Below, piece after piece: positions 48,488 through 56,360 of a stretch of 64,000 nucleotides of DNA. The notes below the pieces were generated by a model that searched no databases, was not told where the DNA came from, and saw nothing but the letters and a program-made list of their open reading frames with translations. Source of the stretch: Bradyrhizobium sp. Gha (GTDB lineage Bacteria; Pseudomonadota; Alphaproteobacteria; Rhizobiales; Xanthobacteraceae); NCBI RefSeq assembly GCF_900113735.1, contig NZ_FOQM01000012.1, positions 1 through 64,000 on the forward strand. The letters are read 5' to 3'. The position numbers and the translations under genes are program-made. Numbering within the stretch: position 1 is the first letter of the stretch; each line of letters starts with the position of its first letter.

Positions 48488-50210
48488 AGCACTGTTTCTC
48501 GTGCGCGCCGCCTGGATGGGTTACTGCCCCATCGACCGCTGGTCCAACCTGCTGGGCATATTTCCAGAGCGCACCCGACGTATGGTTAGTCGCGCGGGGG
48601 CTCCATTTGGTTTTGCGCTGAGCCAGCTCAGCGTCGCTCAAATTTACGTTAAGGATACCGGCAACGGCGTCGATCTCGATGATGTCGCCATCCTGCAACA
48701 AAGCGATCGGGCCGCCGATCGCCGCCTCGGGCCCGACATGGCCGATACAGAAGCCGCGCGTGGCGCCGGAGAAGCGGCCGTCGGTGATGAGCGCGATCTT
48801 GCCGCCCATGCCCTGCCCGGTCAGCGCCGCGGTGGTCTGGAGCATCTCCCGCATGCCGGGGCCGCCCTTGGGGCCCTCGTAGCGGATCACGATGACTTCG
48901 CCTTCCCGGTAGGTACGGTTCTGGACTGCCTCGAACGCGTCCTCCTCCCGGTCGAAGCACCTGGCCGGACCGGTAAACTTGAGGTTGGACATGCCCGCGA
49001 CTTTCACGATCGCACCTTCTGGCGCCAAATTGCCCTTCAGACCGACCACACCGCCCGTGACGGTGATGGGCTTATCTGCCGGGTGCACCACGTCCTGGTG
49101 CGGATTCCACTTCACGCTTTTGAGGTTTTCGGCGATCGTTCGACCGGTGACCGTAATGCAGTCGCCGTGGAGAAATCCGTTGTCGAGCAGCGTCTTCATC
49201 AGAAGCGGGATGCCGCCAACTTCAAACATGTCTTTGGCGACATAACGGCCGCCGGGCTTCAAATCCGCGACATATGGTGTCTTTTTGAAGATTTCGGCGA
49301 CGTCGAATAAGTCGAACTTAATGCCGGCTTCGTGGGCGATCGCCGGCAGGTGCAGCGCAGCATTGGTCGAGCCGCCTGAGGCCGCAACCACGGCAGCCGC
49401 GTTCTCCAGCGCCTTGCGGGTGACGATGTCGCGCGGCCGGAGATTGGACGCGATCAACTCCATCACCTTCTCGCCCGCAGTCATGCAGAATGCGTCGCGG
49501 ATTTCATAGGGTGCCGGGGCACCGGCGGAGTAAGGCAACGCAAGGCCGATGGCCTCCGAGACGGTCGCCATCGTGTTGGCCGTGAACTGCGCGCCGCAGG
49601 CGCCCGCCGAGGGGCACGCCACGCGCTCGATCTCGTCGAGGTCCTCGTCCGACATGGCGCCGACCGAGTGCTTGCCGACGGCCTCGAACATGTCCTGCAC
49701 GGTGACCTGCTGCCCGCGGAAACTGCCGGGGAGGATCGAGCCGCCGTAGATGAAGATCGAAGGCACGTTGAGACGGACCATCGCCATCATCATGCCCGGC
49801 AGCGACTTGTCGCAGCCGGCGAGCCCAACCAGGGCGTCATAGGCGTGGCCGCGAACGGTCAGTTCGACGGAGTCGGCGATGCATTCGCGCGAGGGCAGCG
49901 ACGAGCGCATGCCGTCATGGCCCATCGCGATGCCGTCGGTGACGGTGATGGTGCAGAATTCCCGTGGCGTACCGCCGGCGGAGGCAACGCCCTTCTTCAC
50001 CGCCTGTGCCTGGCGCATCAGCGAGATGTTGCAGGGCGCGGCCTCGTTCCAGCACGAGGCGACGCCGACGAACGGCTGGTGGATCTGCTCGGTGGTCAGA
50101 CCCATGGCGTAGAAGTAGGACCGGTGGGGCGCGCGCGCAGGACCTTCCGTCACGTGACGGCTCGGCAGCCTCTGCTTGATGTTGGTCTTGGTATTGGCCT
50201 TGGCGTCCAT
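48474..50210 (-). CDS. ilvD: Dihydroxy-acid dehydratase
   Basis: 578 residues. It carries [16 protein letters not shown] and [16 protein letters not shown] with the Fe-S cluster cysteines, and [17 protein letters not shown] near the C-terminus. It makes 2-keto acids for valine and isoleucine synthesis. The nucleotide frame runs past a typical C-terminus with a ~20-residue tail ending YADI that overlaps the next gene by 14 bases. Upstream 400 bases to rcnR lack other genes. Confidence 0.97.
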   Translation of the reverse strand: MDAKANTKTNIKQRLPSRHVTEGPARAPHRSYFYAMGLTTEQIHQPFVGVASCWNEAAPCNISLMRQAQAVKKGVASAGGTPREFCTITVTDGIAMGHDGMRSSLPSRECIADSVELTVRGHAYDALVGLAGCDKSLPGMMMAMVRLNVPSIFIYGGSILPGSFRGQQVTVQDMFEAVGKHSVGAMSDEDLDEIERVACPSAGACGAQFTANTMATVSEAIGLALPYSAGAPAPYEIRDAFCMTAGEKVMELIASNLRPRDIVTRKALENAAAVVAASGGSTNAALHLPAIAHEAGIKFDLFDVAEIFKKTPYVADLKPGGRYVAKDMFEVGGIPLLMKTLLDNGFLHGDCITVTGRTIAENLKSVKWNPHQDVVHPADKPITVTGGVVGLKGNLAPEGAIVKVAGMSNLKFTGPARCFDREEDAFEAVQNRTYREGEVIVIRYEGPKGGPGMREMLQTTAALTGQGMGGKIALITDGRFSGATRGFCIGHVGPEAAIGGPIALLQDGDIIEIDAVAGILNVNLSDAELAQRKTKWSPRATNHTSGALWKYAQQVGPAVDGAVTHPGGAHEKQCYADI

Positions 50211-50588
50211 CGCACCAGTTTCCTTGGCTAACCCTTTCAGACCCGAAAAATCAGCGCCGAGATTTGAATCGACCTTGGGATTTTTTCGCCGCCTGCAAGG
50301 GGCCAGCCCAGCCCCGAAACATTAGAGTGATTTTATTCATGTTCGGGTGTGGCCAAAAAGCGGCGCTGATGCGAACGACCGGGCGACGCCGGTGAAATCC
50401 CACAGGAATGTTGCACGGGAAGCACAATCGTTACCGGGAAGACACGGGAATTCCTACTGCGATACCTCGCAGAGGTGAAAGCCCACAACCTCGGATTTCA
50501 AGACATGAGACGCGTGCAATTTTTGCGGCGACGGCGCTCGGATCGTGATTGTCGGCGCGGGCGCGCACGACCGGTGGGTTTGACAGTT
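50211..50588. other. 378-base intergenic region between ilvD and rcnR
   Basis: No gene is seen. It must hold the ilvD promoter (minus strand) and the rcnR promoter (plus strand). A stretch at about 50388-50490 contains short G/C-rich paired segments, but they do not make a recognisable riboswitch. Confidence 0.45.
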
Positions 50589-50605
50589 ATAGGGTACCCC
50601 CCTAT
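50589..50605. promoter_or_regulatory. RcnR/CsoR-type operator
   Basis: ATAGGGTACCCCCCTAT consists of inverted ATAGGG/CCCTAT arms around a G/C tract, the form recognised by RcnR and related regulators. It lies 9 bases before the rcnR start, so binding of apo-RcnR would block initiation of the rcnR-rcnA transcript until Ni(II) or Co(II) releases it. Confidence 0.75.
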
Positions 50606-50614
50606 CTTATCGGC

Positions 50615-50893
50615 ATGTCCCACACGATCCAGCACAAGTCGAAGCTCATCGGCCGCGTCAGGCGCATCAAAGGTCAGCTCGAAGCCGTCGAGCGCGCGCT
50701 CGAGTCGGAGATCGGCTGCGCCGACGTCCTGATGCTGGTGGCATCGGTGAAAGGCGCGATCAGTGGCCTGACCACCGAACTGCTGGAAGATCACATTCGC
50801 CATCATGTCGTGGATCCCGCGCACGAGAAGGATCCGGAGAAGGCCAAGGGCGCTGCCGACCTCATCGACGTCGTTCGAACCTATTTGAAGTGA
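50615..50893 (+). CDS. rcnR: Ni(II)/Co(II)-responsive transcriptional repressor RcnR
   Basis: 92 residues of the CsoR/RcnR all-helical family. The metal ligands of E. coli RcnR, His3, Cys35, His60 and His64, are all at the same positions (MSH..., C35 in EIGCADV, HIRHH at 60-64), which argues for nickel/cobalt rather than copper or formaldehyde. ATG at 50615 follows the operator; rcnA begins close to the stop. Expressed as a two-gene operon. Confidence 0.93.
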   Translation: MSHTIQHKSKLIGRVRRIKGQLEAVERALESEIGCADVLMLVASVKGAISGLTTELLEDHIRHHVVDPAHEKDPEKAKGAADLIDVVRTYLK

Positions 50894-50898
50894 ACGCC

Positions 50899-51960
50899 AT
50901 GACCGACCTGTCCTCTCTGCTCCAGCAGAGCAGCGCACATGCTTGGCTGTTCGTGCCCAGCGCCATCCTGCTTGGCGCGCTGCACGGTCTCGAGCCCGGC
51001 CATTCCAAGACGATGATGGCCGCGTTCATCATCGCCGTGAGGGGCACGGTGCTTCAGGCTGCGCTGCTCGGCCTGTCGGCGACCATCTCGCATACGGCGA
51101 TCGTCTGGGCGGTTGCGCTCGCCGGGTTGTATTTCGGCCGGGAATTATCAGGGGAACGCAGCGAAGCCTGGCTGCAACTGGCGTCCGCCGCCATCATCAT
51201 CGGCATCGCCGGCTGGATGATCTGGCGCACCTGGCGCGAGCAGAACCACGACCACGATCATCATCACCACGACGAACCGCAATCCATCTCGCTCGCGGGA
51301 GCCTCGCTCCTGCTGGAGGTGTTCGAAGACGGCGTGCCGCCGCGCTGGCGTATCAGGAGCGAGAACGGTACGCTTCCCTCCGCCGATGAGATCACGGTGA
51401 CCACCATCCGCGAGGATGGCGCGGAGCAGACATTCGCGTTCGCTGCGCGCGACGGATACCTCCAAAGCGTCGAAGAGATCCCCGAGCCGCATGCGTTCAA
51501 GGCGCGCATTGCGCTTGCAGGCGACGCCACCGAGCGCCTGTTCGAAGAGCACGATCGCGACCACATGAATCTCGGCGACGAGGACGACGCGCACGCCCGC
51601 GCCCACGCCGCCGACATCCGCAAGCGCTTTGCCGGGCGCAACGTGACGACGACACAGATCGTCCTGTTCGGTCTCACGGGCGGGCTGATCCCCTGTCCCG
51701 CCGCGATCACCGTGCTGCTGCTCTGCATCCAGCTGAAACAGTTCAGCCTTGGCTTTGTCCTGGTGCTGTCCTTCGGCATCGGGCTCGCGATCACGATGGT
51801 GTCGGCAGGCGTTCTGGCGGCGCTCAGCCTGCGCCACGTCGAACGCCATTGGAGCGGCTTCAGCCGCTACGCCCATCGCGCGCCCTACGTCTCGGCGGCG
51901 CTGATCGTGTTCGTCGGTCTCTACACCGGCTGGACCGGATTGCACGAGCTGATGGTTTGA
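50899..51960 (+). CDS. rcnA: Nickel/cobalt efflux protein RcnA (with long loop insertion)
   Basis: 353 residues, longer than E. coli RcnA (~274). The NicO-type helices are present: LGALHGLEPGHSKTMMAAF (metal-binding HxxxxGH-like) near residue 30, and TGGLIPCPAAITVLLLC near 270. Between them, after a His-rich HDHDHHHHDE patch, lies a soluble insert of about 110 residues (LLEVFEDGVPPRWRIRSENG and onward, then EEHDRDHMN). A GTG at 50890 overlaps the rcnR stop; ATG at 50899 is chosen. It exports Ni(II)/Co(II) from the cytoplasm. Confidence 0.92.
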   Translation: MTDLSSLLQQSSAHAWLFVPSAILLGALHGLEPGHSKTMMAAFIIAVRGTVLQAALLGLSATISHTAIVWAVALAGLYFGRELSGERSEAWLQLASAAIIIGIAGWMIWRTWREQNHDHDHHHHDEPQSISLAGASLLLEVFEDGVPPRWRIRSENGTLPSADEITVTTIREDGAEQTFAFAARDGYLQSVEEIPEPHAFKARIALAGDATERLFEEHDRDHMNLGDEDDAHARAHAADIRKRFAGRNVTTTQIVLFGLTGGLIPCPAAITVLLLCIQLKQFSLGFVLVLSFGIGLAITMVSAGVLAALSLRHVERHWSGFSRYAHRAPYVSAALIVFVGLYTGWTGLHELMV

Positions 51961-52081
51961 GTGTCCCGACGTCTTGCGGTGTCCTCGGGATCCCACATAG
52001 AATGCGGCCGAGGGGACAAGGCAGACTCCTCGTGAGACTTCGGTCCAAGTCTGCGCAGCACGCACTTCGTGGAGCTTGCGC

Positions 52082-52365
52082 ATGGACACAAAATCCTCTC
52101 GCCGATATTCCGTAGCCATTGTTTCGCGGGGCGATGCCGAGGCGCGCCGCAACACAACCGCACAGAACAGCCGCTTCGTTCGCGTCTTCGACGCCCTCGC
52201 CGCCGCCGGCATCGCGGCGCAACCGGCGATCTACGCGATGCCGATGGCGCCGACAGCTACGTTCTCTGCGAGATCAATGCGAGCTCGTGCTTCGCGATCC
52301 CCGATGAGGCGCCGGCGGCGATCGCGCGAACGGTGCGCGAGGGGCTGGTGGGTGCGAGGCCGTAG
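52082..52365 (+). pseudogene. Cj0069-type ATP-grasp gene, collapsed by internal deletion
   Basis: The first part reads SVAIVSRGDAEARRNTTAQN and onward to AAQPAIYA in one frame; the last part reads RDADGADSYVLCEINASSCF, then AIPDEAPAAIARTV, in another frame, ending at TAG 52365. These are the two ends of a Cj0069-family ATP-grasp protein that is normally ~330 residues; the middle ~240 residues are absent. The join lies near 52227, where the sequence CGCGATGCCGATGG spans both ends. It sits between rcnA and the MerR gene. Confidence 0.7.
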
Positions 52366-52390
52366 TTGCTGCAAAGCAAGCGGGTCGCAT

Positions 52391-52792
52391 TCAACCGCAA
52401 CACGCCTGGCTGGGCTGCAGGATCACGCAGTCCGGCGCGGTGCTGCCACAGCATGTCGTCTCGCAGCCGCTGACCAGCCCCGCCACTGTCGTCTCCAGCG
52501 TACGCAGCTCCGCGATCTTCTTTCTGATCGAGCGGAGGTGCTGCTCGGCAAAAACCTTGGTGTCGCTACAGGGCAAGCGCCGCTGCACTGAGGCGAGTAT
52601 GTCGCTGATAGCGTCGAGCGAAAAGTCGAGATCGCGGCAATGCCGGATCAGGCTGAGCACCTTGACGTCTTCGCTGCCGTAGACGCGCTGGCCGCCCTGC
52701 CGCGCCGGCGGCGTGAGCAGTCCGATGCTCTCGTAGTAGCGGATGGTGGGAACCGAAACGCCGGTGGCTTTGGCGAGCACGCCAATTCTCAT
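52391..52792 (-). CDS. MerR family regulator with Cys-rich C-terminus
   Basis: 133 residues. The N-terminal MerR HTH and wing reads MRIGVLAKATGVSVPTIRYY, followed by the dimerisation helix and a Cys-rich tail with C110, C114, C115, C122, C131 and C132 (plus C75). Cys at about 75 and 110-122 occupy the region used for Cd/Pb/Hg binding in CadR/PbrR/MerR. It is divergent from a membrane protein gene with a Cys pair, across an 85-base gap that holds an operator-like palindrome. ATG at 52792 is taken. Confidence 0.88.
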   Translation of the reverse strand: MRIGVLAKATGVSVPTIRYYESIGLLTPPARQGGQRVYGSEDVKVLSLIRHCRDLDFSLDAISDILASVQRRLPCSDTKVFAEQHLRSIRKKIAELRTLETTVAGLVSGCETTCCGSTAPDCVILQPSQACCG

Positions 52793-52817
52793 GGAAGCTC
52801 TCACTTTTCGCTTGAAC

Positions 52818-52832
52818 CTCAAGTGGCTTGAG
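52818..52832. promoter_or_regulatory. MerR-type operator palindrome
   Basis: CTCAAG-TGG-CTTGAG is a perfect six-base inverted repeat in the gap between the divergent MerR-family gene and the CC membrane-protein gene; a TTGAAC hexamer precedes it at 52812-52817. MerR-family regulators bind such dyads inside long -35/-10 spacers. The exact -10 is not assigned. Confidence 0.6.
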
Positions 52833-52877
52833 GGCGTAGCGATCGGGTCCGAGACGCACAAGCATGAGGAGAATCAC

Positions 52878-53312
52878 ATGAGCGTTATTGGACCGTCTTG
52901 CGGCCTACCCTCCGAGGCGTCGCCCGCATGCGGCTGCGCGGCCAAGTCCGGCGGCGGCAGGGCCGCGGGCACGGCGGTTGTAACCGCTGTTGTCGCGACA
53001 GCCTGCACGGCATGCTGCGTGCTGCCCTTCACATTGCCCGCTGTCGTGCTCGCCACCGCGGGAAGCTTGATCGCCGTGCTCGACCATGCGCATGGCCTGA
53101 TGACAATACTCTCGATCGCGGTCGTGCTCGGCGCATGGAGCTGGATCGTGTGGCGATGGCGAATGACGGGCCTGAAGATCCGCGCAGGGGTGCTGGCAGC
53201 GATGTGCGCGGCGACCGTGCTGACGGCGACGGCTGCGCTGTGGCCGGTGATGGAACAGGCCGTCTTCCACGCGCTCGGCGTTGCCAAGAAGCCGAAGCCG
53301 CTGGCCGGCTGA
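52878..53312 (+). CDS. MerT/MerC-like membrane protein with Cys pair
   Basis: 144 residues. A Cys-rich N-terminal strip (SCGLPSEASPACGCAAKSGG) precedes four hydrophobic segments, the first containing ACTACCVLPFTLPAVVL, with a Cys pair in the helix as in the mercury importers MerT/MerC. GAGGAGAATCAC precedes the ATG. No merP or merA is nearby, so the transported metal is open; the flanking Ni/Co genes make another soft or borderline metal equally possible. Divergent to the MerR regulator. Confidence 0.65.
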   Translation: MSVIGPSCGLPSEASPACGCAAKSGGGRAAGTAVVTAVVATACTACCVLPFTLPAVVLATAGSLIAVLDHAHGLMTILSIAVVLGAWSWIVWRWRMTGLKIRAGVLAAMCAATVLTATAALWPVMEQAVFHALGVAKKPKPLAG

Positions 53313-53388
53313 TGGACGGCCGCACCACCGTTCGGCTTTGTCGAGACGGCCAGGACGACAATCGCGTTCCGGCGATGGCTCGCAAGCT

Positions 53389-54156
53389 TCAGGCGCGTTG
53401 ATCGAAACGCGCGAACATCGCGCTGGTCAGACCGCCGAGCAGCGTCCAGAACACCAGGCTCGTCACCGTCACCGCGGTGACGAACTGATGCGACAGCGAC
53501 GACGGCACGTTGGTTTCGATATTGGCGAGATCAGGTGCGCCGATCAGGTGGGGCAGGATCAGCAGGATCACGCCTGATATCGCCGCCGGCACCGAGCGGC
53601 GGAAGGCGATCAGGGCGAGCCCGCCTGCCGCCGCCAGCACGGCCGCCAGCCACCAGATCTGGCGCGACAGCAACGGCGCGACCGGCACGCCGGGGAGTTC
53701 GGGCGGCAGGCCGACGCCAGGCGCCAGGGTAAAGACTGCAAAGCCCGCCAGGCCCCACAGCAGGCCTTCGTGCCAGCGGACGCTCGCCCCGGTGGCGCCG
53801 CTGCGCAGGGCGAAGAAGCCCGCCAGCAGCAGTGCAAATCCGATCGCGGTCAGGACGTTGGCGGCGGCGGTATAGGCGTTGCGCTCAAAACCGTCGCGCG
53901 GCTCCCACGCCCCGGCGCCATGGTCGTGGTCGCCGGCGCCATGCTCGTGCGCCGCATGGTCGTGACCGGCGCGGTCATGACCAGCCGCAGCGGGCTGCGG
54001 CGTCGCCTCATGCTGGTGCGTCTCTGCCGCCTTCTCGAAGACTTCCGCCTTCAGGATCAGGGGGACGGTGCCGAACTGCTGGACGACAGTGACGATGAGA
54101 CCGACGATGAGGCCTGATATGACCGACGCGAAGACGATCGAGCGAAACGTGCTCAT
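53389..54156 (-). CDS. cbtA: CbtA-family cobalt transport-associated membrane protein
   Basis: 255 residues with five to six helices starting FRSIVFASVISGLIVGLIVTVVQQ, and a His-rich metal loop HDRAGHDHAAHEHGAGDHDH (about 58-78) typical of CbtA. It follows cbtB by ten bases. In many bacteria cbtAB lies under a cobalamin riboswitch and is thought to import cobalt; none is seen here. Confidence 0.9.
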   Translation of the reverse strand: MSTFRSIVFASVISGLIVGLIVTVVQQFGTVPLILKAEVFEKAAETHQHEATPQPAAAGHDRAGHDHAAHEHGAGDHDHGAGAWEPRDGFERNAYTAAANVLTAIGFALLLAGFFALRSGATGASVRWHEGLLWGLAGFAVFTLAPGVGLPPELPGVPVAPLLSRQIWWLAAVLAAAGGLALIAFRRSVPAAISGVILLILPHLIGAPDLANIETNVPSSLSHQFVTAVTVTSLVFWTLLGGLTSAMFARFDQRA

Positions 54157-54166
54157 CCCATCGCGG

Positions 54167-54367
54167 TCAGTGGCAAGGGAACGCGTTCGAGTGGCGCACG
54201 TCGTGGGCGGCGTTGTGGACGACGTCGATCTGCGAGAAGCCGACCATCCCGATGACGAACACGCCGAGCACCATGGCCATCACAGCCTGAGACAGCCGTC
54301 CCACCTGCCCGGCGGCGACCGGAAGCGTGACCGGGGTCGTGGCGTTGGCGAGCTGGGACTGGCTCAT
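54167..54367 (-). CDS. cbtB: CbtB domain small membrane protein
   Basis: 66 residues with one helix (AVMAMVLGVFVIGMVGF) and the CbtB C-terminal metal motif VHNAAHDVRHSNAFPCH. The ribosome site GGAGA overlaps the stop of the upstream gene, so the two are translationally coupled. Partner of CbtA, encoded ten bases downstream. Confidence 0.92.
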   Translation of the reverse strand: MSQSQLANATTPVTLPVAAGQVGRLSQAVMAMVLGVFVIGMVGFSQIDVVHNAAHDVRHSNAFPCH

Positions 54368-54370
54368 GAT

Positions 54371-54676
54371 CTATTCTCCATCGGCGATTTGGGCGTCTTG
54401 TAGCAGCTTCCGGGCGATATCGCGACTGGTAAGATGCAGACTTGTTCCGGGCAAAATGCCCCTGCGGGCGATCTTGCTGGCGGCCGCGGCCCGGAAGGCC
54501 AGCTCAAACCGCTGGAAATAGCCGAGACAGGCCTGCGGCGTGGGCTCGGCGCCCAACAGCGTCCGGAACGCGCCGCGATGGACGGCGCAGATCGCGCCAT
54601 GACCGGTGACGGCAAAGACCAGCGAGGCGATATCGTCGCGCCAATGCACCTCGCTGCTCAAGCTGTCGCGCGCCAC
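54371..54676 (-). CDS. DUF1488-like small protein coupled to cbtB
   Basis: 101 residues with a GTG start. A beta-strand and helix layout (LVFAVTGHGAICAVHRGAFRT, then the helical FQRFELAFRAAAASKIAR) resembles DUF1488 proteins, whose partner is unknown. It ends in TAG at 54371-54373, three bases from the cbtB ATG; the intervening GGAGAATAG is the cbtB ribosome site. No weight can be placed on function. The start codon is uncertain because the upstream ribosome site is weak. Confidence 0.6.
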   Translation of the reverse strand: MARDSLSSEVHWRDDIASLVFAVTGHGAICAVHRGAFRTLLGAEPTPQACLGYFQRFELAFRAAAASKIARRGILPGTSLHLTSRDIARKLLQDAQIADGE

Positions 54677-54760
54677 GTGAGCACCACGGATAATCGCACC
54701 ACGGATCTTCTCCTGGCGACAACGCTATCACAAGCATCGACGAATTCCGCCAGGGCGCAA

Positions 54761-54982
54761 TCAGGGCCGCCCCCGCTCCGCGCGCGCCTTGATCTTGGCG
54801 CGCTCGCCGGCATCCACGAGCTGGCCAATGCCGGTGCGGCCCGTCAGCGCACACCGGATGATGTTTTCGGCCACCAATTTGCGGAAGCCACGATCCTCGC
54901 CAGCGGGGCGATGGCGGCAGACCCGGTCCAGCGCCAGCTTCATGTTGATCCGTGTGCGGGTGTCGAAATGCTCGCTGATCAT
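54761..54982 (-). CDS. Conserved small hypothetical protein
   Basis: 73 residues starting MISEHFDTRTRINMKLALDR, then VCRHRPAGEDRGFRKLVAENIIRCA and a basic tail. The LALDRVC...VAENIIRCA pattern matches a short helical family common in rhizobia. ATG at 54982; a longer frame with TCC-rich N-terminus is not favoured. No known function. Confidence 0.7.
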   Translation of the reverse strand: MISEHFDTRTRINMKLALDRVCRHRPAGEDRGFRKLVAENIIRCALTGRTGIGQLVDAGERAKIKARAERGRP

Positions 54983-55101
54983 GCGCCCAGTCCCGGTGCG
55001 TTTGCTGTCAGGGCAGAAACGCCCCGAGGGGTAGCCGCGTTCCAAAACCCATGCTCGTCCTCTTGAGCCGGGACGGGTGATCTAGACCCGAGACGGCCGA
55101 G

Positions 55102-55359
55102 CTATGCTCGCCCTCTTGGTCGCTGCGCCTGGGTCCAGGCCGCGGTGACGTCACGCGGCGGAACGTCGATGCGCTTGATCGGGGTCAGCTCACCGGAGGC
55201 GGAGATGATGGCGGTCTCTTCGCGTCGGCAGCGTGGACAGACGAAACGCACCTCATGCGGCTGGGCCGACCAGCTCGTCCGTTTCACATTGGCCGCCATC
55301 GGCCATGCCGCACACTGCGAGCAAGACACCAGAAACCGACCGGGATCGAGCATACCCAT
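55102..55359 (-). CDS. Small zinc-ribbon-like protein
   Basis: 85 residues with CSQC near residue 13-16 and CPRC near 41-44, two CxxC pairs that could bind one zinc, followed by a charged tail. The start MGMLDPGRFLVSCSQCAAWP resembles small bradyrhizobial proteins I recall as hypothetical. Nothing nearby suggests a role. Confidence 0.6.
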   Translation of the reverse strand: MGMLDPGRFLVSCSQCAAWPMAANVKRTSWSAQPHEVRFVCPRCRREETAIISASGELTPIKRIDVPPRDVTAAWTQAQRPRGRA

Positions 55360-55621
55360 TCCATAGGACTCCGTGTCCGGCCCCCTTTTCTAATGATTAA
55401 CCCATGCAAATCGTTCCGGTGTCTTGGCACCGCCCCGGGCGCACTCAGCGGTCGCTGTTCCCCGGTCGCGGCCACATCGCGCCACGTTCCATCGCGCATC
55501 ACCAGCGCCTGCCAGAGTGTTGCCGCGATGTGCAAGCCACGACGGCATAGACGAGCAACGCCAGCGCGTCGTGCTCGACCTCCCCGGCATGTAACGATGC
55601 TTGCGCGGTGCGCCGTGCACC

Positions 55622-55834
55622 TCAGTGCGCGCCCCTCAGCGTGCAGGCCGTGGTGCACGTGACCGTATTGCCGTGGTCGCACGATTTGCAGGCGGCAACG
55701 CACTGGTTCATGTCGCGGGGATTGTAGGAGCCGTAGCTGCGCATCGGACAAATCTGAGTCGAGCCCGTGACGTCCTGCTCCTGGTTGCAGGCTGCCGTCA
55801 TGAACGCAAACAAGATCACCGCCAACAGACGCAT
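55622..55834 (-). CDS. Small Cys-rich lipoprotein
   Basis: 70 residues. A signal MRLLAVILFAFMTAAC ends with a lipobox TAAC, giving a lipid-anchored mature part of about 55 residues that holds six further Cys (QICPMRS, NQCVAACKSC, TCTTACT), probably three disulfides. The preceding 262 bases (55360-55621) hold no clear gene. Unknown function. Confidence 0.72.
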   Translation of the reverse strand: MRLLAVILFAFMTAACNQEQDVTGSTQICPMRSYGSYNPRDMNQCVAACKSCDHGNTVTCTTACTLRGAH

Positions 55835-56062
55835 GGGATGCAAACCATCAAACGAGCAACGTTCGTGGCAACGTTGCACGGCAACCTTGCCCCAGGCATT
55901 CCCACCGCCGGGAACCGCACTGCGCGGCTCCCTGCTTCCCCTCGAGGATGCAGCTCAATTATTAAGAACGGATTGCGACCGGGGACTTCTTGCGATCAGA
56001 CGGAAGCCCGCATCGCGCCTCGCTCAGCCGGGAACCCTGGGCTATCTCGAGCGGCAGCGTTT

Positions 56063-56254
56063 TCAAGCGGCGGCTTTTTCAGCGGCAGCCTTGGTCGCGA
56101 TCGCCTGGCGCATGTCCACCGCGAGCTGGCGGTACTGCTCGCCGAGCCTCAGGTAGAATTCGCGCTTTTTGCTGTCGGTGGCGAGCTTGGCAATCAGCTC
56201 GCATTCGGCGGTGAGCGTCTCGAACCGCTCCAGCCTGTCCTCATGTTCTGTCAT
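56063..56254 (-). CDS. Small helical hypothetical protein
   Basis: 63 residues beginning MTEHEDRLERFETLTAECEL, followed by a Lys/Arg/Glu-rich helix and an Ala-rich end (KAAAEKAAA). It looks like an all-helical cytoplasmic protein. ATG at 56254 is chosen because the longer frame lacks coding character. Codon use fits the neighbours; the function is unknown. Confidence 0.6.
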   Translation of the reverse strand: MTEHEDRLERFETLTAECELIAKLATDSKKREFYLRLGEQYRQLAVDMRQAIATKAAAEKAAA

Positions 56255-56360
56255 CGGCGTATCCCCATCAAACGCCTTAGGGACGACAAACCTAAGCCCG
56301 GAAATTACGTCACGGCGAACATCGTTATAGGGTAGAATCAATTATTCACGGCGCCGACGG

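Noticed and set aside
50388-50490. Possible cobalamin riboswitch before rcnR
   Set aside because: Short pieces (GGTGAAATCC, GGGAAG, ATACCTCGC) resemble parts of one, but the conserved GCCACTG-type core is absent and the order of stems cannot be made to fit.
54677-54760. Cobalamin riboswitch expected upstream of cbtB
   Set aside because: The gap before the DUF1488-like gene is only 84 bases and has none of the conserved box sequences.
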